Shown: positions 16,255-24,698 of the stretch, one piece after another
How the letters are laid out: every line of letters begins with the position of its first letter
How positions within the stretch are numbered: position 1 is the first letter of the stretch
Assembly: GCA_036384655.1 (NCBI GenBank)
Contig: DASVLX010000035.1
Coordinates: 1-32,699 of the forward strand
Direction: 5' to 3'
Length of the DNA stretch: 32,699 nucleotides
From: DASVLX01 sp036384655
GTDB taxonomy: Bacteria; Actinomycetota; Actinomycetes; Mycobacteriales; Pseudonocardiaceae
The notes under the pieces: generated by a model
Databases searched by the model: none
The model's input: the letters and a program-made list of their open reading frames with translations, nothing else
What the model was told of the DNA's origin: nothing
Program-made: the position numbers and the translations under genes

Positions 16255-17328
16255 ATGCCAGTTCAGCCGATCAAGTTCTACCAGACAGGAAGCTTTGTCG
16301 TCGGCAACCGGCTGTTGGGCCCCAACGAGAGGTCCGTGCAGTCCGACGTCACCCGTAACAACTCGCTCAACCGCGGTCACCGCGCCTGCCAGGGCTGTGG
16401 CGAGGCGCTCGGCGCCCGGTATGTGCTGGACACCGCGATGAAGGCGACCGACAACCAGTTGATCGCGGTCAACGCCACCGGCTGCCTGGAGGTGTTCTCC
16501 ACCCCGTATCCGGAGACGTCCTGGCGGATCCCGTGGCTGCATTCGGTGTTCGGCAACGCCCCAGCGGTGGCCACCGGAGTCGCGGCCGCGTTGCGTGCCA
16601 AGGGCCGTCACGACGTCCGGGTGATCGGGCAGGGTGGCGACGGCGGCACCGTGGACATCGGTTTCGCCTGCCTGTCCGGCATGTTCGAGCGCAACGACGA
16701 CGTGCTGTACGTCTGCTACGACAATGAGGCGTACATGAACACCGGCGTGCAGCGCTCCGGCGCGACACCGCCGGCCGCGCGCACCACGACCACCCCGGCG
16801 GTCGGCAGCGAGCCGGGAAACGTGTTCGGGCAGGGAAAGAACGTGCCGCTGATCGCGATGGCGCACGAGATTCCTTACGTGGCAACGGCCACCGTTGCCG
16901 ACCTGCGCGACCTGGAGTACAAAGTGCGCCGCGCCATGGAGTTCCACGGCGCCCGCTACCTGCACGTGCTGGTGCCCTGCCCGCTGGGCTGGGGCTGCGC
17001 CTCGCACGACACCATCAAGATCGCCCGGCTGGCCAAGGAGAGCGCGCTGTTCCCGGTGTTCGAGGCCGAGCACGGCGAGCTCGTCGCGTCATCGAAGATC
17101 CGCCGGCAGGTGCCGGTGGAGGAGTACCTGAAGCCGCAGGCCCGGTACCGGCACCTGTTCGGCAAACAGCCACACACCGACGTGATCGAGCGGATCCAGG
17201 CGATCGCCGACCGCAACATCCGCCGGTTCCACCTGCTGGAGGACGAATTCCCACAGGATGACGTCGAGCAGGCCGAGTACCCGCAGGTCGAACAGCCACT
17301 GGGCGCGCAGTTGGAGGACGAACACTGA
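16255..17328 (+). CDS. porB: 2-oxoacid (pyruvate):ferredoxin oxidoreductase, beta subunit
   Basis: The product is 357 aa from ATG 16255, preceded by AGGAG; an in-frame extension into porA is not used. RACQGCGEAL and NATGC give cysteines for the [4Fe-4S] cluster, with CPLGWGC supplying the last. GDGGTVDIGF followed about 25 residues later by CYDNEAYMNTG is the TPP-pyrophosphate/Mg motif. The protein therefore carries TPP and one cluster and hands electrons to a ferredoxin. The acidic C-terminal 60 residues are beyond the core. It overlaps the next gene by one base (TGATG), so the flavoprotein-ferredoxin that follows is made in step with it. Confidence 0.88.
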   Translation: MPVQPIKFYQTGSFVVGNRLLGPNERSVQSDVTRNNSLNRGHRACQGCGEALGARYVLDTAMKATDNQLIAVNATGCLEVFSTPYPETSWRIPWLHSVFGNAPAVATGVAAALRAKGRHDVRVIGQGGDGGTVDIGFACLSGMFERNDDVLYVCYDNEAYMNTGVQRSGATPPAARTTTTPAVGSEPGNVFGQGKNVPLIAMAHEIPYVATATVADLRDLEYKVRRAMEFHGARYLHVLVPCPLGWGCASHDTIKIARLAKESALFPVFEAEHGELVASSKIRRQVPVEEYLKPQARYRHLFGKQPHTDVIERIQAIADRNIRRFHLLEDEFPQDDVEQAEYPQVEQPLGAQLEDEH

Positions 17329-18971
17329 TGGAGAAGCCGTTCGCGATCACACTGGACGTCGGATCGAGTCTGGCCAACAAGACCGGCTCGTGGCGCACCG
17401 AGCGGCCCGTCTACGTGGACCTGTTGCCGCCGTGCAACAACGCCTGCCCGGCCGGCGAGAACATCCAGCACTGGCTGTACAACGCCGAGGGCGGCAACCA
17501 GGAGGGCCAGCACGGCTACCTGGACGCCTGGCGGCAGATCATGCGGGACAACCCCTTTCCGGCGATTATGGGGCGGGTCTGCTACCGGCCCTGTGAGGCC
17601 GCCTGCAACCGCGGCCAGCTGGACACCGAGGTCGGCATCAACTCGGTCGAGCGGTTCCTCGGCGACGAGGCCATCAAGCAGGGCTGGACCGTGCCGGTCG
17701 ACGTGCCGGAGTCCGGTAACCGGGTGCTGGTCGTCGGCGCGGGCCCGTCCGGGCTGTCCGCCGCCTACCACCTGGCGCTGCTCGGTCACGAGGTCGTCAT
17801 TCGCGATGCCGGCGACGAGCCCGGCGGCATGATGCGCTACGGCATTCCCGCCTACCGGCTGCCCAGGGACATCCTGGACGCGGAGATCCGCCGCATCCAG
17901 GACATGGGCGTGCGATTCGAGCTCGGCCAGACCGTCACCGACGTGCTGGCCGCGAAGACCGAGGGCAACTTCGACGCCGTGTTCCTCGCGGTGGGCGCCG
18001 GGATCAGCCGCCGCGCCTACATTCCCGCCGGCGACTCCACCCACATCCTCGACGCGGTGTCCCTGCTGCATGACGTGTCCTCGAACCAGCCGCCGATGTT
18101 GGGCCGGCGTGTCGTCGTCTACGGCGGCGGCAACACCGCCATGGACGCGGCCCGCACCGCCAAGCGGCTCGGCGCCACCGACGCGCTGATCGTCTACCGG
18201 CGCACCCGGGACCGGATGCCCGCGCACGACATCGAGGTCACCGAGGCGGTGGAGGAGGGTGTACGGCTGAAGTGGCTGTCCACCATCGCGCACGCCCAGC
18301 AGGGCACCATCACCGTCGAGAAGATGAAGCTCGACGAGACCGGATTCCCGCAGCCCACCGGCGAGTTCGAGGAACTGGCCGCCGACACCGTGGTGCTGGC
18401 CCTCGGCCAGCAGGCCGACCTCTCGCTGCTGGACGGCGTGCCCGGCATCGAGGTCAGCGATGGCGTGGTGGTCGTCGGCCCGAACCTGATGACCGGCCAC
18501 CCGGGCATCTTCGCCGGCGGTGACATGGTGCCGTCCGAGCGGACCGTGACCGTGGGTGTCGGGCACGGCAAGAAGGCCGCCCGGGCCATCGACGCCTGGC
18601 TACGCAACGAGGAACCGCAGCAGCAGACCAAGCATCCGGTCGCCGAGTACAGCCGGCTGAACACCTGGTACTACAGCGACGCCCCGGCCACCGTCCGGCC
18701 CAGGCTGGATGCCGCGCGCCGGATCACCACCTTCGACGAGGTGGTCGGCGGGCTGGACGAGTCCACCGCGTTGTTCGAGGCCCGGCGCTGCCTGTCGTGC
18801 GGCAACTGCTTCGAATGCGACAACTGCTACGGCGTCTGCCCGGACAACGCCGTGATCAAGCTCGAACCGGGCAAGCGCTACGAGATCGACTACGACTACT
18901 GCAAGGGCTGCGGCATGTGCGCGCAGGAATGCCCGTGCGGCGCGATCGACATGGTTCCGGAGCAGATCTGA
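17328..18971 (+). CDS. GltD-like NAD(P)H flavoprotein with C-terminal 2x[4Fe-4S] ferredoxin
   Basis: The product is 547 aa with GGAGG upstream. The N-terminus (about 30-110) is the iron-sulfur domain of glutamate-synthase small subunits (PCNNACPAGENI, CYRPCEAACNRG). VLVVGAGPSGLSAAYHLALL (about 130) is the FAD-binding motif and VVVYGGGNTAMDAA (about 262) the pyridine-nucleotide one. The last 60 residues carry CLSCGNCFECDNCYGVCP and CKGCGMCAQECPCG, a two-cluster ferredoxin like PorD. No large glutamate synthase subunit is near. I infer that it accepts electrons from the PFOR beta subunit through its ferredoxin part and passes them to NAD(P)+, or the reverse. It could also serve the divergent hydrogenase, which lacks its own diaphorase here. 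Similar relatives act as Fd:NADP oxidoreductases (NfnB-like), which supports this. Confidence 0.85.
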   Translation: MEKPFAITLDVGSSLANKTGSWRTERPVYVDLLPPCNNACPAGENIQHWLYNAEGGNQEGQHGYLDAWRQIMRDNPFPAIMGRVCYRPCEAACNRGQLDTEVGINSVERFLGDEAIKQGWTVPVDVPESGNRVLVVGAGPSGLSAAYHLALLGHEVVIRDAGDEPGGMMRYGIPAYRLPRDILDAEIRRIQDMGVRFELGQTVTDVLAAKTEGNFDAVFLAVGAGISRRAYIPAGDSTHILDAVSLLHDVSSNQPPMLGRRVVVYGGGNTAMDAARTAKRLGATDALIVYRRTRDRMPAHDIEVTEAVEEGVRLKWLSTIAHAQQGTITVEKMKLDETGFPQPTGEFEELAADTVVLALGQQADLSLLDGVPGIEVSDGVVVVGPNLMTGHPGIFAGGDMVPSERTVTVGVGHGKKAARAIDAWLRNEEPQQQTKHPVAEYSRLNTWYYSDAPATVRPRLDAARRITTFDEVVGGLDESTALFEARRCLSCGNCFECDNCYGVCPDNAVIKLEPGKRYEIDYDYCKGCGMCAQECPCGAIDMVPEQI

Positions 18972-19030
18972 TCGGACCGGACAGGACTGACCGGCGGTGA
19001 CAGGGCGTGACAGGACGGGTGCGGCGGGCT

Positions 19031-19067
19031 AGGGCCTAGGTACGCGGGCACGGGGACCTACGACCGC
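19031..19067. promoter_or_regulatory. paired candidate DosR boxes upstream of the CBS-protein gene
   Basis: AGGGCCTAGGTACGC (19031-19045) and GGGACCTACGACCGC (19053-19067) repeat, in sequence and in 22-base spacing, the pair found at 9478-9515. The first element shares 13 of 15 bases with its counterpart. They end about 40 bases before the GTG start. The rest of the 137-base gap has only loose GTGACAGG direct repeats. Confidence 0.45.
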
Positions 19068-19108
19068 AGTCCGAGACGGGCGGCGCACCTAGCGTCAGCG
19101 GTGGGACG

Positions 19109-19735
19109 GTGATAGGGATGCGAGCCTGCGATGTGATGACCGCCGATGTTGTCACGGTGACAGCGGAGACCTCGGTCAAGACAGCCGCCGATCTGTTGGC
19201 GTCGCACGGTTTCACCGCGCTACCCGTGGTGAACACCGTGGGCGCGGTGATCGGCATCGTCAGCGAGCTGGACCTGCTCCGCAACCGGTTCCCGCGCGAC
19301 GCCCGCTATCTGCATCTGCACATGGGACACCAGCCCTCGCCGGCCGACACGGTCGGTCAGTTGATGTCGACCCCGGCGATCGCGGTCAACTACTCCTCCG
19401 ACATCGTCGACGTGGTCGAGCTGATGCATCAGTACCGGCTGCGCAGCCTGCCGGTGGTCCGCGAGCATCGACTGGTGGGCATCCTCACCCGGCGTGACCT
19501 GGTGCGTTCGGTGGCGCGTGCGGACGACGAGATCGCCAGGGACGTGAAACACCGGCTGGCCATGTACGGCGGGCCGGAACGTTGGACGGTCGCCGTGCAC
19601 GACGGCCGCGTCGAAATCCACGACGAGTTCGATGACGAGACGGGACGACATGTCGCCACCGTCCTCGCCGAGGGTGTGCCTGGCGTGACCGAGGCCCACG
19701 CCAGCGGCCCCGAACAGGAGGAGCCGACGCCATGA
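19109..19735 (+). CDS. CBS-domain pair with BON-like tail (Hrp1-related)
   Basis: The product is 208 aa from GTG 19109 or 205 from ATG 19118. Two CBS domains fill about residues 8-60 (ACDVMTADVVTV, GFTALPVVN, GIVSELDLL) and 82-135 (VGQLMSTPAIAV, LRSLPVV, GILTRRDLV). The last 65 residues (VHDGRVEIHDEF, VPGVTEAH) look like a BON domain. CBS pairs bind adenine nucleotides and signal energy state; Hrp1 (Rv2626c) is one of the most strongly DosR-induced proteins, though it lacks the BON part. The stop overlaps the PEP synthase start by four bases (ATGA), so the protein may sense AMP/ATP for that enzyme, which is inference. Confidence 0.85.
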   Translation: MIGMRACDVMTADVVTVTAETSVKTAADLLASHGFTALPVVNTVGAVIGIVSELDLLRNRFPRDARYLHLHMGHQPSPADTVGQLMSTPAIAVNYSSDIVDVVELMHQYRLRSLPVVREHRLVGILTRRDLVRSVARADDEIARDVKHRLAMYGGPERWTVAVHDGRVEIHDEFDDETGRHVATVLAEGVPGVTEAHASGPEQEEPTP

Positions 19736-22098
19736 GCGACGTCATGAACAACGTCAACGGCACCGCGACCGGCCCTGGGGCGACCACGGTGATTCCCGAC
19801 TACGTGAAGAACTTCGCCGAACTGCGCACCAGCGATGCCGTGCTCGCCGGCGGTAAGGGCGCCAACCTCGGCGAGATGGTGTGTGCCGGACTGCCCGTGC
19901 CGCCCGGCTTCGTGGTGCTGCGCGACGGCTACCTGGACTCGCTGGCCCATGCCGGTGTCCGTGACCAGGTCGCCGAACTGCACCGCAAGGCCGTCGAGGT
20001 GGCGGCGGCCAACCCGCCGGACGTCGAGGCCCAGTTGACCATCGCCTGCGACCAGATGCGGGACCTCGTGCACCGGGCCGGCATGCTGCCGGACCTGCGT
20101 GACCAGATCCTCGGCGGCTACGGCGCCCTGTCCGGCGCGATCGGCTCCGACGCGGTGGTCGCGGTGCGCTCGTCGGCCACCGGCGAGGACAGCGCGGACG
20201 CGTCGTTCGCCGGCATGAACGCCACCTTCACCAACACCTGCGGCCCCAACGAGGTGCTGGCCAGCGTCGTCGACTGTTGGGCGTCGCTGTTCAGCCCGCG
20301 TGTCGTCGCCTACCGCGCGGCCCGTGGGTTCAAGTCCGAGCCGGCCATCGCCGTCGTCGTGCAGCAGATGGTCGAGTCCGAGAAGTCCGGCGTGGCGTTC
20401 ACCGCCGACCCCAGCACCGGACAGCGCGACCGGATCGTCGTCGAGGCCGCGCTCGGCCAGGGCGAGGTCGTCGTGTCCGGCTCCGTGCAGCCCGACACCT
20501 ACGTCTTCGACGCGGCCACCGACAAGCTGCTCAGCGCCCGGGTCGGCCACCAGGCGTACGAGATCATCGAGGAGGGCCGGCGTGTCGACCTGTCGAAGGA
20601 CGAGGCCGACCGGCAGGTGCTCAACGAGGATGAGGCGGTCGGCGTCGCGAAGGTGGCCGCGAAGGTCGCCCAGCACTACGGCATCCCACAGGACGTCGAG
20701 TGGGCCATCGCCCACGAGCACATCTGGCTGGTGCAGACCAGGCCGATCACCACGCTGAAGGTGGCTCCGCACAAGGAAAAGGCCGCCCCCACCGGGGAGG
20801 TGCTGCTCACCGGCCTCGCCGCCGCACCGGGTCGCGCGTCCGGACATGTTCGTGTGCTGACCGCGCCGGCCGAGTGCGACCAGCTCAAGGATGGCGAGGT
20901 GCTGGTCGCGCCGATGACCAACCCGGACTGGGTGCCGGCGATCCGAAGGGCCGCCGCGCTGGTCACCGACAGCGGCGGCATGACCTGCCACGCCGCGATC
21001 GTCACCCGCGAGATCGGCGTGCCCTGCATCGTGGGCACCCAGCGGGCGACCACGATCCTGCGCACCGGCGAGCCGGTCACCGTGGATGGCTCGACCGGCC
21101 AGATCCTGTCCGGCCTGATCACCGAGCCCGCCACCAGCGCGGCGGTGCGCGCCGAGCAGGTCGTGGCGCCATCCGCGGTCACCACCGAGGCCACCGGCAC
21201 CAAGCTCTATGTGAACCTGGCCATCCCCGAGCAGGCCGAGACCGTGGCGGCGCTGCCGGTCGACGGCGTGGGCCTACTGCGCGCGGAGTTCATGCTCACC
21301 GAGGCGTTCGGCGGCCGGCACCCGCGCGACCTGATGGCCAACGGTGAGGAGGACAAGTTCGTCGCCGAGCTGTCCGAGTCGCTGCTGCGGATCACCCGGG
21401 CGTTCGCGCCCCGGCCCGTCGTCTACCGCGCGACCGACTTCCGCACCAACGAGTTCCGCGGCCTCAAGGGTGGCGAGCGGTACGAGCCGGTCGAGAACAA
21501 CCCGATGATCGGCTACCGGGGTTGCTACCGGTACGTGCGGCAGCCCGACCTGTTCGCGCTGGAACTGCGCACCCTCGCGCAGGTCCGGGAGCAGACGCCG
21601 AACCTGCACCTGATGATCCCGTTCGTGCGCACCAAGTGGGAGCTGGAGGCCTGCCTGGAGCAGGTGGACGCCAGCCCGCTCGGCCGGCAGCGCGGCTTCC
21701 ACCGCTGGGTGATGGCCGAGGTGCCGTCGGTCGTCTTCTGGCTGCCCGAGTACGTCGGGCTCGGCATCGACGGTGTGTCCATCGGCAGCAACGACCTGAC
21801 ACAGCTCATGCTGGGCGTCGACCGCGACTCGACCACCTGCGCCGAACTGTTCAATGAGGACGATCCGGCGGTGCTCGACGCGATCAGGCAGATCATCGAG
21901 ACCTCGAACGACCTCGGCATCACCAGCTCGCTGTGTGGGCAGGCACCGTCCAACCGGCCGGAGTTCGTCGACTACCTGGTGAAATACGGAATCACGTCGA
22001 TCTCGGTCAACCCGGACGCCGTGCTGGCCGCCCGGCGCGGCATCGCCAGCGCCGAACGCCGCCTGCTGCTGGCCAAGGCCCGCGCCGAGACGGAGTAA
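19732..22098 (+). CDS. ppsA: phosphoenolpyruvate synthase
   Basis: The product is 788 aa, the normal length for PEP synthase, with AGGAGG upstream. The N-terminal ATP-grasp domain starts with LAGGKGANLGEMV and contains VAVRSSATGEDS. The swivelling phosphohistidine domain has GGMTCHAAIVTREIGVPC near residue 415. The C-terminal barrel has VYRATDFRTNEFRGLKGG, NLHLMIPFVRT, IGSNDLTQLMLGVDRD and the catalytic cysteine in SLCGQAPSN near 735. The enzyme converts pyruvate and ATP to PEP, AMP and phosphate. Placed after PFOR it would carry pyruvate to gluconeogenesis, or the operon could also run anaplerotically from acetyl-CoA. It is translationally coupled to the CBS-BON gene. A perfect-stem hairpin follows. 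Confidence 0.93.
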   Translation: MSDVMNNVNGTATGPGATTVIPDYVKNFAELRTSDAVLAGGKGANLGEMVCAGLPVPPGFVVLRDGYLDSLAHAGVRDQVAELHRKAVEVAAANPPDVEAQLTIACDQMRDLVHRAGMLPDLRDQILGGYGALSGAIGSDAVVAVRSSATGEDSADASFAGMNATFTNTCGPNEVLASVVDCWASLFSPRVVAYRAARGFKSEPAIAVVVQQMVESEKSGVAFTADPSTGQRDRIVVEAALGQGEVVVSGSVQPDTYVFDAATDKLLSARVGHQAYEIIEEGRRVDLSKDEADRQVLNEDEAVGVAKVAAKVAQHYGIPQDVEWAIAHEHIWLVQTRPITTLKVAPHKEKAAPTGEVLLTGLAAAPGRASGHVRVLTAPAECDQLKDGEVLVAPMTNPDWVPAIRRAAALVTDSGGMTCHAAIVTREIGVPCIVGTQRATTILRTGEPVTVDGSTGQILSGLITEPATSAAVRAEQVVAPSAVTTEATGTKLYVNLAIPEQAETVAALPVDGVGLLRAEFMLTEAFGGRHPRDLMANGEEDKFVAELSESLLRITRAFAPRPVVYRATDFRTNEFRGLKGGERYEPVENNPMIGYRGCYRYVRQPDLFALELRTLAQVREQTPNLHLMIPFVRTKWELEACLEQVDASPLGRQRGFHRWVMAEVPSVVFWLPEYVGLGIDGVSIGSNDLTQLMLGVDRDSTTCAELFNEDDPAVLDAIRQIIETSNDLGITSSLCGQAPSNRPEFVDYLVKYGITSISVNPDAVLAARRGIASAERRLLLAKARAETE

Positions 22099-22110
22099 GG
22101 AAACACCGAA

Positions 22111-22153
22111 CCGCTGAGGTCCCGCGCGCCGTTGAGCGCAGGGACCTCAGCGG
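22111..22153. terminator. bidirectional hairpin between ppsA and the HAD gene
   Basis: CCGCTGAGGTCCC (22111-22123) pairs perfectly with GGGACCTCAGCGG (22141-22153), loop 17 bases. It lies between convergent genes, 12 bases after the ppsA stop and just before the end of the minus-strand gene. There is no long T-tract, only TCTT further on. Confidence 0.75.
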
Positions 22154-22159
22154 CGCGTC

Positions 22160-22771
22160 TTATCGCAATTGAAGGATCCTGGTGATCTCCGGAACGGCGT
22201 CGGCCGGCTCGTCCACCAGAACGGTTGTCATACCCAGGGTGGCAGCCGGTGCGAGATTCACCGGCACATCGTCGGCGAACACACAGCGCTTGGCCGGCAG
22301 GCCGAGCTTGTCAAGAGTCAACTCATAGATCGCCATGTCCGGTTTCGCCAGACCGACTTGATCCGAGATCACCACCGCGTCGAACAGGTGCCCCAGGTCG
22401 TAGCCGTGGTAGATGTCGTATTCGCCAGATCCCCATGAGTTGGAAAGTAGGGCCGTCCTGATCCCCGCTGCTCGCACCTGCTCGATCAATCCGACCATGG
22501 TTTCGCATGGTCGGAGATCAGCGCAGATGCGAGCCGTCAGATGCTCGTCGGACACGCCCAGAAGCGTGCCGAGCCGGTGCTCGAAATCTCGCTGGCTGAC
22601 ACCGCCTCTCTCCGCCTCATAGAGTGTTGCCTTTCCGATAGGATCTTCGCGCAGCACATGGTGCAGCAGACGTGGATCGAGCCCTTCTCGCTGGCAGAAT
22701 CCCGCCAGTGCTGTCCGAAACCGGGTTGTCAGAACACCACCGAAATCGACGATCAGTCCGCGATCGTTCAC
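22160..22771 (-). CDS. HAD-superfamily hydrolase
   Basis: The product is 203 aa, starting with GTG in a GTGA overlap with the stop of the upstream XRE/TPR gene. Motif I is DFGGVLT, in which the usual second Asp is Gly, as in a branch of HAD-IA proteins. Motif II is LLSNSWG, motif III includes the Lys of LAKPDMAIY, and motif IV is VFADDVPVN. It looks like a soluble phosphatase/dehalogenase-type hydrolase; the substrate is unknown and the Gly in motif I makes normal phosphatase activity less sure. Its coupling to a regulator suggests a dedicated function controlled with it. GC is lower than in ppsA next door, consistent with a separate, perhaps acquired, unit. Confidence 0.85.
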   Translation of the reverse strand: MNDRGLIVDFGGVLTTRFRTALAGFCQREGLDPRLLHHVLREDPIGKATLYEAERGGVSQRDFEHRLGTLLGVSDEHLTARICADLRPCETMVGLIEQVRAAGIRTALLSNSWGSGEYDIYHGYDLGHLFDAVVISDQVGLAKPDMAIYELTLDKLGLPAKRCVFADDVPVNLAPAATLGMTTVLVDEPADAVPEITRILQLR

Positions 22772-24177
22772 CAGGCCGCCCTCATCTCCACCAGTTTCTC
22801 GCCAAAGCGCCGAGTGGCATTGCTGTTTCCTGGACTCATCCTTCGGTAGAGTCGCTGGATGCGCCGCAAACTCGCCGCATGACGTGTGTTGGTGACTATC
22901 GGAATCGCCTTGACAGCGTGGTGGGCGGCTTCATCAAGCTTACCTTCGGCCGCATATGCCTCAGCAAGATCCACGTAGGCGGTACAGCGGTGCTTCGCCA
23001 ACGTCGGGTCCAGTCGGGTCAGCGCCTGGTGCAGCACTCCTTGTGCCTCGCCGTAGCGGCCCAGTCTCATCAGGTCCCCACCCAGGTATGCCGCCAGTTT
23101 CTCTTTGTTGAACACACCGACACCGGTCCACGGCTCTGCTGGATCAGCGATCTCCAGATAGGTCGCAGAATCTTCCACAAGACGTCGGCACGCGACCTCA
23201 TTCTGATCGGTGGCATGCATTTCGGAGGCCACTGCTGACAGCCAGCCATGTGTGATCGGCGATACTCCGCGCCGTGCTACCGCCAATGCGGAATCGGCGT
23301 AGTCCAGCCCGGCGCGAGGATCGGTGCCGTAGGCGGCATTGAAGGCTCGGGCACCGAGAGCGAAAGCGAGGAGATCGTTGTTGCCTGCCTGCTGTGCAGC
23401 CCGGGCAGCGATGGAGAGATAACGTTGCCCTGCTTCAAAATCTCCAAGATCCAACGACAGCATGGTGCCAATCAGCGCCGCCATCTGTCCGATGGCGGTG
23501 ACCAGACGGTCCTGGTGTTTACCGGATCGAGGAACCATCTCCGTGAGTAGATTCAGTGTTCCGTGTGATGGTCCAAGAAGCGAGAGAGCGCCAGCTGATC
23601 GGTACGCCCGACGAAATCCGAGTGTAGTCTGTTCCAGTGCCTCGATCGTCTCGCTGTCGATGTGGCAGGTTCGTTGCGAATCCGGAACCTCGATACTGGC
23701 CAGGACGGCGGCTACGGTACCGGCGGCGTTTATGAGAAATGTCCGGCGCTTTGTGTTGTCCCACATCTCCCAGTCCAATGGATTGGCGAAAACGTGGACT
23801 ATTCGCGAGGTGTGCGAACTTTGGTGGTTCCACTCACGAATTGTCGGGTCGTGGTCGGCAGGGAGTGTTTTGGTCGCCTTCGGTGTTGTGGTATTGCCTC
23901 GGCGGGTGGGGAAGAATCCAAGGTCAGCGTCACTGTCAGCTCGGAGGACCGCTCGCAGCCCCTCCCGGTATGCGGCGCTGGGCCAGCGCAGTTCCCCGCG
24001 CTCGTATCGGCCGATGGTGTGTTCGTCCAGGCAGTGGCGTCGAGTTCGGCCGGAGGCTTCCCAGAGGTATGAATTGACTTCCTCGGCTAATTCGGCGCGG
24101 CTTATGGGCTGGCCAGGGTCAACACGCGAGCGGATCGCCCTACGGGCTGCCCGCAGCTTGTCGTTTGATGCGGCCAC
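22768..24177 (-). CDS. XRE-type HTH regulator with TPR-like C-terminal domain
   Basis: The product is 469 aa from GTG 24177, with AGAGG seven bases upstream; a TTG seven codons earlier is less likely. Residues about 20-75 form the HTH region (ISRAELAEEVNSYLW, HTIGRYERGELRWPS), a common layout in actinomycete XRE proteins. After about residue 130 comes a hydrophobic RTFLINAAGTVAAVLA segment. The remainder is helical repeats of TPR type (for example FALGARAFNAAYG, ALTRLDPTLAKHRCTAYVDLAEAYAAEGKLDEA, given here only as positions 330-430). Such proteins sense small molecules or peptides and regulate neighbours. The divergent small genes at 24438-24968 and the coupled HAD gene are likely targets. 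GC is noticeably lower than in the rest. Confidence 0.85.
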   Translation of the reverse strand: MAASNDKLRAARRAIRSRVDPGQPISRAELAEEVNSYLWEASGRTRRHCLDEHTIGRYERGELRWPSAAYREGLRAVLRADSDADLGFFPTRRGNTTTPKATKTLPADHDPTIREWNHQSSHTSRIVHVFANPLDWEMWDNTKRRTFLINAAGTVAAVLASIEVPDSQRTCHIDSETIEALEQTTLGFRRAYRSAGALSLLGPSHGTLNLLTEMVPRSGKHQDRLVTAIGQMAALIGTMLSLDLGDFEAGQRYLSIAARAAQQAGNNDLLAFALGARAFNAAYGTDPRAGLDYADSALAVARRGVSPITHGWLSAVASEMHATDQNEVACRRLVEDSATYLEIADPAEPWTGVGVFNKEKLAAYLGGDLMRLGRYGEAQGVLHQALTRLDPTLAKHRCTAYVDLAEAYAAEGKLDEAAHHAVKAIPIVTNTRHAASLRRIQRLYRRMSPGNSNATRRFGEKLVEMRAAW

Positions 24178-24324
24178 GTCACGTCCTCTGGGGAGCAAGT
24201 ACGGACGAGTCTAGCGCGCTTTGCCGAGGAATGCAGATTGCCACATTCGGGTAATGCAGATTGCCACTGTTGGACTGGCAGCATGCCCTACTTGTTCTCG
24301 ATCGAACGGGCCACGCTGTTGAAA

Positions 24325-24377
24325 GGCGGGGCCGGGGAGACATCCTTCTGACTGTCTGTCACACCCCCGGCCCCGCC
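24325..24377. other. GC-rich hairpin in the leader of the small orphan genes
   Basis: GGCGGGGCCGGGG (24325-24337) pairs perfectly with 24365-24377 around a 27-base loop. It sits between the divergent regulator and the first small gene, upstream of its probable start, so it is either a terminator/attenuator in the leader or a DNA site. If the small gene starts earlier (in-frame frame open from 24261), the stem would be coding. Confidence 0.45.
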
Positions 24378-24437
24378 GTGTACCTCGACCAGATCAACCA
24401 GCGCGGAAGCCAAATACGGAAAGTGGACACAATCCTG

Positions 24438-24695
24438 ATGACGCAACAGCTCGTGGGAGCCTCGGTGAGTCTCGGCACGGATGCCGATGCCGGCATCGGC
24501 ATCTACCGGTCCGAGCAGGAGGTCCGCCTGCATGTGCTGGCCGCAGATGGCTCGGGTCGTGCGGATTTCGTGCATCGGGCGGGCGGCGACTCGGAGAAGT
24601 CCGCCGTGTTCCTCCGCTCACTGGCCGAGCACGCCCTGTACATGGCCAGTGTGGTGAGTGGACCGTGGTGGCCGGTGCCGGACCCGGAGCGGTGA
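24438..24695 (+). CDS. small hypothetical protein
   Basis: The product is 85 aa from ATG 24438. The frame is open further upstream, and GTG 24423 or GTG 24378 could serve too; none has a strong ribosome-binding site, so the 5' end is unsure. I recognise no family. It begins MTQQLVGASVSLGTDADAG, has a beta-like EVRLHVLAADGSG, then SEKSAVFLRSLAEHALYMA (helical) and a proline-rich end. No membrane helix, signal or catalytic motif is seen. It is followed after three bases by another small gene and lies divergent from the XRE/TPR regulator, a layout that suggests a regulated operon. Confidence 0.6.
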   Translation: MTQQLVGASVSLGTDADAGIGIYRSEQEVRLHVLAADGSGRADFVHRAGGDSEKSAVFLRSLAEHALYMASVVSGPWWPVPDPER

Positions 24696-24698
24696 GCA

